From Defluviitaleaceae bacterium (GTDB taxonomy: Bacteria; Bacillota; Clostridia; Lachnospirales; UBA5962): 39,244 nucleotides of DNA. Positions 15,825 to 25,754 of this stretch are shown here, piece by piece; within the stretch, counting starts at the first letter, position 1; the number at the start of each line of letters is the position of its first letter. The stretch lies in contig WRKF01000180.1 of the NCBI GenBank assembly GCA_009778165.1, positions 1 through 39,244 on the forward strand, written 5' to 3'. The notes beneath the pieces were generated by a model, which saw only the letters and a list, made by a program, of their open reading frames with translations, had not been told where the DNA came from and ran no database searches. A program made the position numbers and the translations under genes.

Positions 15825-18347
15825 TTACAATTTAAAATACGAAACCAAAACCCCTAATTGTTCTGCTTGCGAGTTAAGTTCATGTGCAGTGGCGGCACTT
15901 TCCTGCGACAGTGCTTGGTTGTTAAAAACTACAGCTGATATTTTGTCAAGCTCCGATTTTATTTGGTTAACAGCTTGTGTTTGCTTGTTCGAGGAATCGG
16001 CAATATTTTTTATTATTTGTAGCACGTTATTTGCACTAACAACTATACCGTCCAATGCCTCTGATGTGGACTGTGCGATGCCGCTACCCATATCAACCCT
16101 GGTTAGCGAATCTTCTATAAGTTCTGTAGTTTCTGTTGCGGCTTGCTGGCTTCTTGTTGCCAAATTGCGAACCTCTTCTGCTACAACCGCAAAACCCTTG
16201 CCGTGTTCGCCTGCTCGTGCCGCCTCTACAGAGGCATTTAGCGAAAGCAGGTTTGTTTGAAACGCTATATCTTGAATAACCTTTGTTATTCGTGATATAT
16301 TAGTGCTAGACTCCTTTATAGAAAGCATAGCTTCTAGCATTTGTTTCATAGAAACATTGCCGCCCTGTGCATTTTCTACCGATTCATTAGAAATAACAGT
16401 AGCTTCAGAGGCGTTTTGGGAGTTTTCCAACGTCTGCTCATTTATTTTTCCAACGGTAATATTAAGTGCAGAAACGGAATCTCTTTGGTCGGTTGCACCA
16501 TTTGCTATGCTAGTGGCACTTGCAGACACTATGGTAGCACCGTCCAACATTTGTTTGGATGCCGCTACAATCTCTGATAGGGTTTTTTGCAGTGTCTGTG
16601 CTATATTGTTTATAGATTTTCCTATCTCATTAAATTCACCGGAAAACCGCATATTTGATCTATGTGTCAAATCGCCGTTCGATATTGCTTCTAGGCTTAC
16701 GCTAATCTCACGCACATAGTTACCCATTTCTGATACTATCATGTTTACGTCTTTTTTGATTTCAGCAAAAATTCCGGAATAATCGCCTTCTATTTTTGTG
16801 TCAAAATAACCTTCATTAAAACGTGCCAAAACGTTTTTCATTTCTGTTATTGGGGTGTTTATTGCCGCTATTATTTTGTTCATTTCGTTTATAATTTCTG
16901 CCCATTGACCCATATATTTGGTAGAATCGGCATTGTAGTTTACATCGCCGTTTTGTGCTGCTTGTGTTATATGAGCAATAGAATCTGTTACATCTACAAT
17001 GTTTTGCTTTACCGTTGCCAAAATATCGTTTATAAAAGCCTCTTTTCCGACAAATTTTTGTGTGCATTCTACATCAAAATTACCGTTTGCCAATTGTTGA
17101 AAATATTCTAAAATATCTTCTCTTTTGTGGTTAGATGTTGAAACAAGCACGTTAACTCTTTCCAAGATCTCTTTGTAAATGCCGTCATGTTTTGTTGTGT
17201 CTGACAAAAAAGTATAGTTGCCAAGCGAATGTTCATTGTAGATATTATCTATATCGCCGTATACATTTGCTATGCTGTCTGCAATCAACGCAAATTCGCT
17301 ATCCATTGCACCAAAACCAAAGGAGCTGTCACCAAGATTATTTGAAGCTGAAACATCGTCGCCACTAGCCAGCGCCGCAGAAACTTCTCTAAATGCATCT
17401 ATTTTTTTTCTGATTGTTGACGATATAAGCCTTGATACGAAAAGAAGTATACAAACGCAAAATATAGCTACGATTATTAGAAACATTATCATAAACCCTG
17501 AAAGCAACTGCCACGTGGGCTCCGAAACTACCGTTGATGGAAAAACAGAAACCAAGGTCCAACCTGTGCTACCTAAATCAAATGTCATAAGGTAAGAGGA
17601 TATCCCCAATACATCGCCGAAAATAGTTGTTTCTTGTGTGTCTAATAGATTGGCGTATGGAGTGGCTGATATGTTTATAAGACCGTCCATTGTTGGAGCA
17701 ATAGATGGGTTGTGATGAGAAACTACATAACCGTGTGCATCTAACAAAAACGCATAGCCATCCCCGGGTATGTTTATGGCATCTAACCTGTCTATGATAT
17801 ATTCCAGTCCTAGGTCAAAACCAACAACTGCACCGATAGATGGAATATAACGTGTAAGAGAAACAATAAGCCCCTCAAGATAACCTTCATCTATGTAAGG
17901 GCTTGTAAAAATAGGGTTGCCACCCGCTGAGACCGCCTCCAAAAACCAATCTCGTTCCTGTAATATAAAGTCGTAATCCGGTATCCAAAAATCGCTCGAC
18001 AAAATAACCCCATCGTGAGTAAAGCCAATATACGTTACTTCTATGAAGTCAAATTCTTCATAAAAAACCACAAGAATATCTTGCTGCACACCACGATCAA
18101 AACGTTCCAACGCTGCCGCAAGGCTATTAACAGCAACTTCACTTTCTCTAAACCACGCATCCAGCTCGCTGGCATAAATGCTAACTTCACCATAAGTTCT
18201 TACAAGAATGCTATTTTCTACCTCAACCCTTGCAACTGTGTTTATTATAGTGAAATTAACTATCGAAGAAAAGGCAGACAAAGCGACAATAGCAAGCGTA
18301 AGTTTATGAGAAAGTTTCATTTTGTTTATAAATTGTAATCTTTTCAT
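15825..18347 (-). CDS. Methyl-accepting chemotaxis protein with dCache sensor and several HAMP-like repeats
   Basis: The 840-residue receptor has one helix at about 15-36 and a second at 281-307. They flank an extracellular double-Cache sensor ([28 protein letters not shown]). Inside, after a spacer, come about four HAMP-like units ending near residue 600 (for example [36 protein letters not shown]). The signalling domain follows, with its hairpin tip ([20 protein letters not shown] then [15 protein letters not shown]) at 693-735. There is no CheR-binding pentapeptide at the end. The start is [10 protein letters not shown], nine bases from GGAG; an upstream 26-codon extension is unlikely. The ligand is unknown; dCache domains often bind amino acids or organic acids. 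It implies that the organism is motile. Confidence 0.93.
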   Translation of the reverse strand: MKRLQFINKMKLSHKLTLAIVALSAFSSIVNFTIINTVARVEVENSILVRTYGEVSIYASELDAWFRESEVAVNSLAAALERFDRGVQQDILVVFYEEFDFIEVTYIGFTHDGVILSSDFWIPDYDFILQERDWFLEAVSAGGNPIFTSPYIDEGYLEGLIVSLTRYIPSIGAVVGFDLGLEYIIDRLDAINIPGDGYAFLLDAHGYVVSHHNPSIAPTMDGLINISATPYANLLDTQETTIFGDVLGISSYLMTFDLGSTGWTLVSVFPSTVVSEPTWQLLSGFMIMFLIIVAIFCVCILLFVSRLISSTIRKKIDAFREVSAALASGDDVSASNNLGDSSFGFGAMDSEFALIADSIANVYGDIDNIYNEHSLGNYTFLSDTTKHDGIYKEILERVNVLVSTSNHKREDILEYFQQLANGNFDVECTQKFVGKEAFINDILATVKQNIVDVTDSIAHITQAAQNGDVNYNADSTKYMGQWAEIINEMNKIIAAINTPITEMKNVLARFNEGYFDTKIEGDYSGIFAEIKKDVNMIVSEMGNYVREISVSLEAISNGDLTHRSNMRFSGEFNEIGKSINNIAQTLQKTLSEIVAASKQMLDGATIVSASATSIANGATDQRDSVSALNITVGKINEQTLENSQNASEATVISNESVENAQGGNVSMKQMLEAMLSIKESSTNISRITKVIQDIAFQTNLLSLNASVEAARAGEHGKGFAVVAEEVRNLATRSQQAATETTELIEDSLTRVDMGSGIAQSTSEALDGIVVSANNVLQIIKNIADSSNKQTQAVNQIKSELDKISAVVFNNQALSQESAATAHELNSQAEQLGVLVSYFKL

Positions 18348-18668
18348 ATTTTCACTCTCCTTTTGCAAATTTAGAGTATGGATAGAACTATTACATTGAA
18401 CAAAACACGCAAAACACAAAAACATTCAATACTATTTTACTACAATTCTATCACACTTTTGTTTTTTTGTCCATATCTAAAAATTCATAATCACGGAAAT
18501 TAAGTTTGTGATAAAGTCGCACATCTTCTAACAGCATATATTTTCAAAAAGGGACTGTATTTGAAATTTTTTCAAAAAAACTTACCAATACAATCGTCTC
18601 AAAAAAGAAATTTATTGTGTAATTTTAACTAAAAAACTAAATTTCCGTGAACCGCAAAACTCGCACAC
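18348..18668. other. Intergenic region upstream of two divergent genes, nothing specific seen
   Basis: This AT-rich stretch must hold the chemoreceptor promoter, but I could not pick a convincing one. No open frame with a ribosome site, no RNA fold and no repeat family member was recognised here. Confidence 0.5.
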
Positions 18669-18697
18669 TTGACAAAATCCGCAAACAAATATATAAT
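18669..18697 (+). promoter_or_regulatory. Consensus sigma-A promoter of the solute-binding protein gene
   Basis: TTGACA (18669-18674) and TATAAT (18692-18697) are separated by exactly 17 bases, a perfect match to consensus. It lies about 80 bases upstream of the ATG. Confidence 0.9.
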
Positions 18698-18704
18698 ACA
18701 GTCT

Positions 18705-18724
18705 GTGTTACAAAAGTGTAACAC
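18705..18724 (+). promoter_or_regulatory. Palindromic operator-like site at the transcription start
   Basis: GTGTTAC (18705-18711) and GTAACAC (18718-18724) form a perfect inverted repeat with a 6-base spacer. It starts seven bases after the -10, so a bound regulator would block the strong promoter. The regulator is not identifiable. Confidence 0.5.
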
Positions 18725-18775
18725 TTTAAAAAATTCTGCACTTTGCTGGATTCGAGCAAAGGAAAGGAGAAACAA

Positions 18776-20335
18776 ATGAAAACAGCTTTTTTTATTCCTT
18801 TATTTGCAATGCTTTTTGTAGCTTGCACCGTGCAACCGACTTTGCCTGCGGCAGACAATGCCGAACAGTCTGCTACCAATCTCCCCGGCTCGGGAGATGT
18901 CGTTTGGTTAGCTCCTAGCGACCCTGTTTCTATGGATCCTCACAGAGTGGGCGATCATCCCAGTTGGAATGCTCAAAGCCAAGTCTTTGAAGGACTCACA
19001 TGGTTCGATGAAAACCATGTTTTGCAACCGCTCCTTGCATATTCTTTTGAACAAATAGAACCCACCGTGTGGGAGTTTGTTTTACGCCAAGATGTGTATT
19101 TTAGTGATGGTGAACCTTTTAATGCCTATGCGGTGTTACGTTCTCTTGATAGGGTGCGATCAGATCATATTGCTTCACCTTCTGCCCCTGTTATGCTCGG
19201 TATGGTTTCCGACATCACAATAGAGTCAGACTATATAATCCGCGTTCACACATTTTACCCTTTTGCTCCTCTGCCAACCCATTTTACAACAAGTGCCACT
19301 TTTATTGTGTCTCCTGCAGCTATTGCATATGAAGAGGCAGGCGGTACCACTGTATCGGAAAACCCTGTGGGAACGGGACCCTTCGTGCAATACGAGCGTA
19401 TTCATGGAGATCGTATATATTTTGTCCGCAACCCATACTATTGGAACGGGCCGATCTCTTTTGAACGGCTAATATGGCGTGTAATACCCGATACAAACAC
19501 TAGGTTAGCTATGTTGGAAACGGGAGAGGCAAACGGTATGCAGGGAAACTCTATGACCCAACCTTTGTATTCAGCAATGGAAAACGTTTCTTACGTTCTA
19601 AACATTGCACCAACAATACACTATCTTAGTTTTAATTTGAACACAGAATATTTGGCAGATCCTTTTGTTAGACGAGCAATAAACCACGCAATAAACAGAG
19701 AAGCGATACTTATAATAAATGAAGGGGGTGCAGATTTAGCTACAAGCACCGCTCCGCCCTTTATAGACTTTGCTCCCCAAGGGCTTTTGGTGCCTGAAAG
19801 AGATTTGGAATACGCCCATTATCTACTTTCTCAATCTCAATGGCCGAATGGTGGTTTTACTATCGGTTTTTGGTACAATATCGGAAATTCTGCACGACAG
19901 CTAATCGCTGAACTGCTCCATGCAGATTTAGCGGCACTAAACATAACTGTGGAAATTGAAGCCATGGAATGGGGTGCCTACATGGAATCTATTGGTGCAG
20001 GCTTACACGACATGTTTATATTGGGTTGGTCCATAGTTACGCTAGATGCAGATAACGCATTTTTTGGGCTATATCATTCTTCTAACTTTGGAGCAAGCGG
20101 AAACAGAGCTTTCTTTAGCAACCCCACTGTAGATGCACTGATAGAGGAAGGTCATAGAACAGGCGATCCCCTTCGTAGACAAGAAATATACAACGAGCTG
20201 GGAGAAATATTGGCGTATTATATACCTATAATACCACTGTGGCACCCTCACAACCCTTTCCCATATACCGGTATAGATGGTCTGCATGTGTGTTTGCGGT
20301 CTGTTCCATTTTTTCAAAATGTTAGACTGATATAA
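18776..20335 (+). CDS. ABC transporter substrate-binding lipoprotein, peptide/nickel family (SBP_bac_5)
   Basis: The 519-residue protein has a lipoprotein signal peptide with lipobox FVAC (Cys17). It is followed by a family 5 solute-binding domain: LAPSDPVSMDPH near the N-terminus, then VGTGPFVQYERIHGDRIYFVRNPYYW and INHAINREAIL. Proteins of this family deliver oligopeptides, opines, nickel chelates or oligosaccharides to Dpp/Opp-type permeases. The start was placed at MKTAFFIPLF, which has GGAG seven bases upstream; an earlier ATG would spoil the signal peptide. It is monocistronic, behind a consensus promoter with an operator-like palindrome, and converges on a permease gene. The substrate is unknown. 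Confidence 0.9.
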   Translation: MKTAFFIPLFAMLFVACTVQPTLPAADNAEQSATNLPGSGDVVWLAPSDPVSMDPHRVGDHPSWNAQSQVFEGLTWFDENHVLQPLLAYSFEQIEPTVWEFVLRQDVYFSDGEPFNAYAVLRSLDRVRSDHIASPSAPVMLGMVSDITIESDYIIRVHTFYPFAPLPTHFTTSATFIVSPAAIAYEEAGGTTVSENPVGTGPFVQYERIHGDRIYFVRNPYYWNGPISFERLIWRVIPDTNTRLAMLETGEANGMQGNSMTQPLYSAMENVSYVLNIAPTIHYLSFNLNTEYLADPFVRRAINHAINREAILIINEGGADLATSTAPPFIDFAPQGLLVPERDLEYAHYLLSQSQWPNGGFTIGFWYNIGNSARQLIAELLHADLAALNITVEIEAMEWGAYMESIGAGLHDMFILGWSIVTLDADNAFFGLYHSSNFGASGNRAFFSNPTVDALIEEGHRTGDPLRRQEIYNELGEILAYYIPIIPLWHPHNPFPYTGIDGLHVCLRSVPFFQNVRLI

Positions 20336-20341
20336 AAAATC

Positions 20342-20404
20342 AAAAAAATCAAAAAAATCAAAAAAAAGTGGCTGATTGATTTTTTCAGCAAAAGTCAATC
20401 AGCC
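20342..20404 (-). terminator. Intrinsic terminator of the permease gene
   Basis: GGCTGATTGA (20370-20379) pairs with TCAATCAGCC (20395-20404). On the minus strand the stem is followed by long T-runs interrupted by GA with a 9-bp period (A-rich 20342-20368 on the plus strand). In the plus direction no T-run follows. Confidence 0.8.
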
Positions 20405-20436
20405 TTGTTACGTGTTACATAAGGGTCGGAAGCCTA

Positions 20437-21390
20437 TCATTTCCATCCCCGTTTAATTCTTGGATCTATCAAAACGTGGAGCATGTCCAAAAACAATCCC
20501 AAAGCTACCACAATCACACTAAAATACAACACAATCCCTTGTATTAAAGGATAATCATTAAAATTGATTGCATTTATCAACAAGGATCCAATGCCCTGGA
20601 TTGTAAACACATTTTCTATTACGATACTGCCCGTAAAAAGCCCAACAGAGGTGAGTCCTAAAATGGTAAGAATGGGTATAAGAGAGTTTCGCAATATATG
20701 TTTACGCATAACTTGGCTTTCTGTCATGCCTTTTGCCAAAGCGACTGTTACATACTCGCTGTTTTTTTGCTCCAAAACAGAAGCCTTAACATATCGGGCA
20801 ACTATTGCAATAGCTCCAAGGCTTAGGGCAGCAACTGGTAAAGTCAAATCCCTTAATGTGTTTGCGGGATTGCCCCAGTCAATAATAACACGCATACTTC
20901 CAAAATTGAGGTGAAAAGCAAAAATCCATATAAGTAAAATGGCAAACCAAAAACTAGGTAAAGCTATAAAAATCTGAGATAAGATAGAAACTATTACCCC
21001 TTGTTTTTTGTGTCCGTGATTTGCCAAAAAAATCCCCAATGGTATTCCAAAAACAATTACCGCCGCTAAAGAGGTAAGTGCCAAAGAAAATGTTTGAGGT
21101 AAACGACTTGCAATCAACTCTGCAACAGGGGTGCGGAACTGGAAACTTTCTCCCAAATCCCCTCCCACAACACGAACAGCCCAATTCACATAACGCTGTA
21201 CCACCGGCACATCCATCTCAAAGGCTTCCCTCAAATTTTCTGCTAATAAGGGATTGTCTCCAATACCATCTATGCCAAGCTGTGCTAAAACAGGATCTCC
21301 GGGAATAACCTGAAACATAAAAAACACAAATATTGAAATCAAAAAGATGGTTAAGATAGATATAGCGATTTTTTTGAAAATATAAAACAT
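20437..21390 (-). CDS. ABC transporter permease, DppB/OppB type
   Basis: The 317-residue inner-membrane permease has six predicted helices. It begins KKIAISILTIFLISIFVFF, with the family's VIPGDPV segment after the first helix. The cytoplasmic coupling loop is seen in EYVTVALAKGMTESQVMRKH, and the C-terminal DPRIKRGW is typical of DppB-type proteins. AGGAG lies five bases before the ATG. It follows the GHL10 gene by 119 bases containing a family B palindrome. Its usual DppC-type partner and ATPases DppD/DppF are not in this window. Either they are encoded elsewhere or the cluster has lost them. Confidence 0.92.
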   Translation of the reverse strand: MFYIFKKIAISILTIFLISIFVFFMFQVIPGDPVLAQLGIDGIGDNPLLAENLREAFEMDVPVVQRYVNWAVRVVGGDLGESFQFRTPVAELIASRLPQTFSLALTSLAAVIVFGIPLGIFLANHGHKKQGVIVSILSQIFIALPSFWFAILLIWIFAFHLNFGSMRVIIDWGNPANTLRDLTLPVAALSLGAIAIVARYVKASVLEQKNSEYVTVALAKGMTESQVMRKHILRNSLIPILTILGLTSVGLFTGSIVIENVFTIQGIGSLLINAINFNDYPLIQGIVLYFSVIVVALGLFLDMLHVLIDPRIKRGWK

Positions 21391-21441
21391 GTTACTCCTC
21401 TAAAGCTATTTTAAAAACAACAAAAGTGCTAAATTAAGGAA

Positions 21442-21492
21442 AGCAAATTAACTTTTCTGAATTTAAAAAAGCTAACGAAAAGTTAATTTGCT
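21442..21492. repeat. Family B palindromic repeat
   Basis: AGCAAATTAACTTTTC (21442-21457) and its exact complement (21477-21492) form 16-bp arms around a 19-base loop. It sits between two genes that otherwise look like one operon. Confidence 0.85.
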
Positions 21493-21509
21493 ATAAAAGT
21501 CTAAAAAAA

Positions 21510-22889
21510 TTAATTTGCTGTATATCTTAGTGGGCTAGTCAGCCACTCGTTTTCCGGCAGAGGTCTTTCTGCATACCAATTGTAAAGCGTATCGGCTACG
21601 TGATCACGCAAATGCCACCATCTAAAAAATACTGAACCTCTAACAATATCGGATTGATAATTTAGCTGTAGTTGCCTTAATAACTCCCCCGGTGGTCGCC
21701 ATCCCATATGCCCCTCATATTCGCGCCAAGCGGCATGACCTATATGCAACGCCACATCCGAACCGTAAAGGGCATTTTCCCACCATCGCAACAGTGTATA
21801 ATAATCTGCAATTTCAAAGCCAATGTGCCAATAAATTTGCGGTATTATATAGTCTACCCAACCTTCGCGTATCCAGTGCAAAGAATCTGCCGCAAGCTCT
21901 ATATAGTGTTGGTAACCACGGGTTGCGGAACCTCTGGGTTCAATGTTATCGTTTGCCCAAATACCGGTTGGCGAAATGCCAAAGCGTACATTTGGATTAA
22001 TGTAGTTTATCGTTTGTCGAACCTCATAAATAAGCGTGTTTACGTTGTTTAAACGCCATTCTCGGTGGCTCATACCATATCCATGCATTGCAAAAGATAC
22101 ACTGTCGTTAAAATAACGCCCTGGATAAAAATAGTCGTCAAAATGTATCCCGTCTAAATCATAATTTGTTAGGAGTTCTATTATGCCGTCTATAATTATT
22201 TGCCTGCTTTCAGGAAAACCGGGGTCTAAATAAAGTGCATAATTGCTACCTCTTGCAAAAGGCACGACCAAGTGGGGGTTTAGCCTGGCAGGGCTTGTTG
22301 GGTACAGCAAGTTAACATCTCTAATGTTAGATGTTGTGTGGGTAACGCGATAAGGGTTTATCCAGGCGTGAAGCTCCATGCCTGCTCCATGCGTGCGGTA
22401 TAACCAATAGGCTAGTGGATCAAAGCCATCAGCAGGGGCTAACCCCTGCTCCCCTGTCAAATATTTAGACCAAGGGAAGATATTGGAAGGATAAATAGCA
22501 TCTCCGGCAGGACGTACCTGCAAAATAATGGCATTTAAGCCCATTGCCGCACTGGTGTCCACTATATAGTTAATTTCTCTTCGTATTTCTTCGTTGGAAA
22601 GTGCAGGTGTGGTGGGAAAATCCAAATTTATAACTGTCGTTACCCAAACTCCCCTAAAATCCTCATCTGTTGCTCTAAAGCCTTCAAAAATAGCGGGAGC
22701 AGATTCTTCATAGATTATAAAGTCTTCTGCTTCTTCTGTCTCTTCCTCTATTTCTTGCGTTTCTTCCGTATTACCATAGTGATAGTCTAAAGCGGCAACT
22801 GCTACGTAACCGGAGCTTGAATTTAACACAACAAAAACAGCAATTACTGCTATAACCGCAACTACAGACAAAAGGGTTTTTTTCGACAT
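21510..22889 (-). CDS. GHL10 family glycoside-hydrolase-like protein (DUF187/YngK type), membrane-anchored
   Basis: The 459-residue protein starts with an uncleaved-looking signal anchor (about residues 5-24). A Glu-rich linker (about 40-57) follows, then a GHL10 TIM-barrel domain at about 75-400. Typical segments are DFRGVWVTTVINLDFP, MGLNAIILQVRPAGDAIYPS, LHAWINPYRVT, DGIHFDDYFYP and FGISPTGIWAN. Related proteins are thought to act on cell-surface polysaccharide, but activity is mostly unproven. GAGGTGA lies just upstream of the ATG and overlaps the end of the preceding lipoprotein gene, only six bases away. The two are therefore coupled, and the domain faces outside beside a solute-binding protein. 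Confidence 0.9.
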   Translation of the reverse strand: MSKKTLLSVVAVIAVIAVFVVLNSSSGYVAVAALDYHYGNTEETQEIEEETEEAEDFIIYEESAPAIFEGFRATDEDFRGVWVTTVINLDFPTTPALSNEEIRREINYIVDTSAAMGLNAIILQVRPAGDAIYPSNIFPWSKYLTGEQGLAPADGFDPLAYWLYRTHGAGMELHAWINPYRVTHTTSNIRDVNLLYPTSPARLNPHLVVPFARGSNYALYLDPGFPESRQIIIDGIIELLTNYDLDGIHFDDYFYPGRYFNDSVSFAMHGYGMSHREWRLNNVNTLIYEVRQTINYINPNVRFGISPTGIWANDNIEPRGSATRGYQHYIELAADSLHWIREGWVDYIIPQIYWHIGFEIADYYTLLRWWENALYGSDVALHIGHAAWREYEGHMGWRPPGELLRQLQLNYQSDIVRGSVFFRWWHLRDHVADTLYNWYAERPLPENEWLTSPLRYTAN

Positions 22890-22895
22890 TATAAC

Positions 22896-24500
22896 TCACC
22901 TCGCAAAACGTATAATACTAATATCCACAAAAGCAAAGGGGTAATTTCTAAAACCAACAAAATCCGGGCTTAGAGCTGTCATTATCCCCGGAGCAATCGT
23001 CCAAAAAGCAACGGCTTCTTCCGCTAAAACACGTTGCACCTCTTTGTATTTTTCTATGGCAACAGCGTGATCAGCAGAAGCACGAGCCCCTAAAATGAGT
23101 CTGTCCAACTCCGGATGGCTATGCCCGCTTATATTCCCGTTTGCAGTAGAAAGATAACGCCCAAGAATACGTGAAGCATCTGCAAAACCAACGATATTAA
23201 GCAAATTCACTTCAAAGTTACGCCCTTGAAAAACCTCCGGGAAAAACGTACCCCAGGGCATGGATTCTATTCCCAAATTAATGCCTACATTTGCTAGCTG
23301 AGCTTGAACAACAGCGGCAATATCGTGGTACTGCGGGTTGTCAACTATTCTAAAGTTGGCGTTAAATCCGTTCGGAAAACCGGCTTCTGCAAGAAGCTCC
23401 AAAGCTCTTTCCGGATTAAAGGGGTACATGTCTCGAAGGTTCGGGTTGTAGTATGTAGTCAAAAAAGGAGACATGTGGGAATGCAGGGCAGCACCTCTGC
23501 CGCCCGCTGCAATTTGGTTTATAAGCTCTTGGTCAATGGCGTAATGTATAGCTTGACGCACACGAATATCGCTAAAATAATCATTTAAATGATTAAGGTA
23601 CAATACCCACACATCGTTGCTCAAACCCTCATAAATTTCCACTCCCATTGCAGCAATTGCAGTGTAGTTTTCGTCGTTTACGGTCAGTATATCAATTTCG
23701 CCAGCCTGAAAAGCTAGAGTCATTACAGTTGGGTCGGTAAAAAGACGAAACTCTGCATCTATAATTTCAGGCAAATCTCTGTGCCATTGGTCAAAACGTG
23801 TAAAAACGATTCTGTCCCCAGGGACATGTTCAACAAATTTGAAAGGTCCTGCCCCAACAGGATGCACCTGCTGAAGATATTCGGGATAATCTCTAGGAAC
23901 TATAACACCGTCTGCCAATTGGTGGCGAATAGCCGATATGCCTGTGTTGTTGTCAAAATATGCTGTGAGCTGATGCTCGTTATGTACTTCTATACGACCG
24001 GGGGTGAAACCATCTAGTGGGTTGCCGTTAAGCATATTTGTAAAAAGCCCCGCAGCCAAAATCTGTGTAGTATCTATCTCCGGAATAAGACCAGCCAAAC
24101 GTTTAAAGGAATATTCCACATCCCAGGCATCTATTGTTCGGCCTGTGTGAAAATAAATGTTTTCTCGCAATGTAATATGGGCAATCACAAATGTATCGTC
24201 CATTTCGTATATTATTTCTTCTGCAAGGCTTAAAAACAAGCTACCATCCGGATAGTAGCCATAAAGGGCATCGTGCATGTTACGCAAAATTTCTCGGGTA
24301 GAGGCACTGTTATCCCCCAAAGGGGCAATAGATGCAAACTCTGATAAATATGTACCAATGAAAGGGCGATTAATTTCATTTTCTTGTTCATTTTGATATG
24401 TGCCAACTGCTGACATATTATCTGATACCGCAGCATTACCACAAGCAACCAAAAAAACCCCGAAAAATATGGCTATAAATATATTTTTAGTTTTTTTCAT
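22896..24500 (-). CDS. ABC transporter substrate-binding lipoprotein, peptide/nickel family (SBP_bac_5)
   Basis: The 534-residue protein has a lipoprotein signal with lipobox LVAC (Cys20) and a family 5 solute-binding domain. Segments include INRPFIGTY, AHITLRENIYFHTGRTIDAWDV, VGAGPFKFVEHVPGDRIVFTR and IRVRQAIHYAIDQELINQ. It is distinct from the protein at 18776-20335, being only broadly similar. AGAGGT lies about seven bases upstream of the ATG. It heads a minus-strand operon with the GHL10 protein and the DppB-like permease, so it likely supplies that permease. The substrate is unknown; the GHL10 partner suggests a wall- or sugar-derived solute. Confidence 0.9.
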   Translation of the reverse strand: MKKTKNIFIAIFFGVFLVACGNAAVSDNMSAVGTYQNEQENEINRPFIGTYLSEFASIAPLGDNSASTREILRNMHDALYGYYPDGSLFLSLAEEIIYEMDDTFVIAHITLRENIYFHTGRTIDAWDVEYSFKRLAGLIPEIDTTQILAAGLFTNMLNGNPLDGFTPGRIEVHNEHQLTAYFDNNTGISAIRHQLADGVIVPRDYPEYLQQVHPVGAGPFKFVEHVPGDRIVFTRFDQWHRDLPEIIDAEFRLFTDPTVMTLAFQAGEIDILTVNDENYTAIAAMGVEIYEGLSNDVWVLYLNHLNDYFSDIRVRQAIHYAIDQELINQIAAGGRGAALHSHMSPFLTTYYNPNLRDMYPFNPERALELLAEAGFPNGFNANFRIVDNPQYHDIAAVVQAQLANVGINLGIESMPWGTFFPEVFQGRNFEVNLLNIVGFADASRILGRYLSTANGNISGHSHPELDRLILGARASADHAVAIEKYKEVQRVLAEEAVAFWTIAPGIMTALSPDFVGFRNYPFAFVDISIIRFAR

Positions 24501-24518
24501 TAACTAACCTCTTAAAAA

Positions 24519-24619
24519 TAGACTTCCTCGAAAATCATAGGGTACAACCCTAATCATCATTTAGACATCGATAATTAGGGGACACCCTTAGATTATATTG
24601 CGAATGCCGAGGAAGTCTA
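24519..24619. repeat. 101-bp two-tier palindrome between gap and the ABC operon
   Basis: Outer arms TAGACTTCCTCG (24519-24530) and CGAGGAAGTCTA (24608-24619) are perfect. Inner arms at 24533-24554 and 24573-24593 (AGGGT..CCCTAAT against ATTAGGGG..ACCCT) pair imperfectly. The element starts 18 bases upstream of the lipoprotein ATG. It has no T-run, so it is more like a small mobile or structural repeat than a plain terminator. Confidence 0.8.
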
Positions 24620-24635
24620 ATGGGAACACGTTTCT

Positions 24636-25655
<1,020 letters not shown>

Positions 25656-25702
25656 TTAAATGAAATTAAAAGTGTGGCAAACATTTTTTGCCTCATGACT
25701 AT

Positions 25703-25732
25703 ATCATAACATAATTTTACCCAATTGCACAA
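25703..25732 (-). promoter_or_regulatory. Candidate promoter of gap
   Basis: On the minus strand TTGTGC (25727-25732) and TATGAT (25703-25708) are 18 bases apart, about 60 bases upstream of the gap ATG. Confidence 0.5.
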
Positions 25733-25754
25733 GTGTTTTTTACTACAAATTTCT

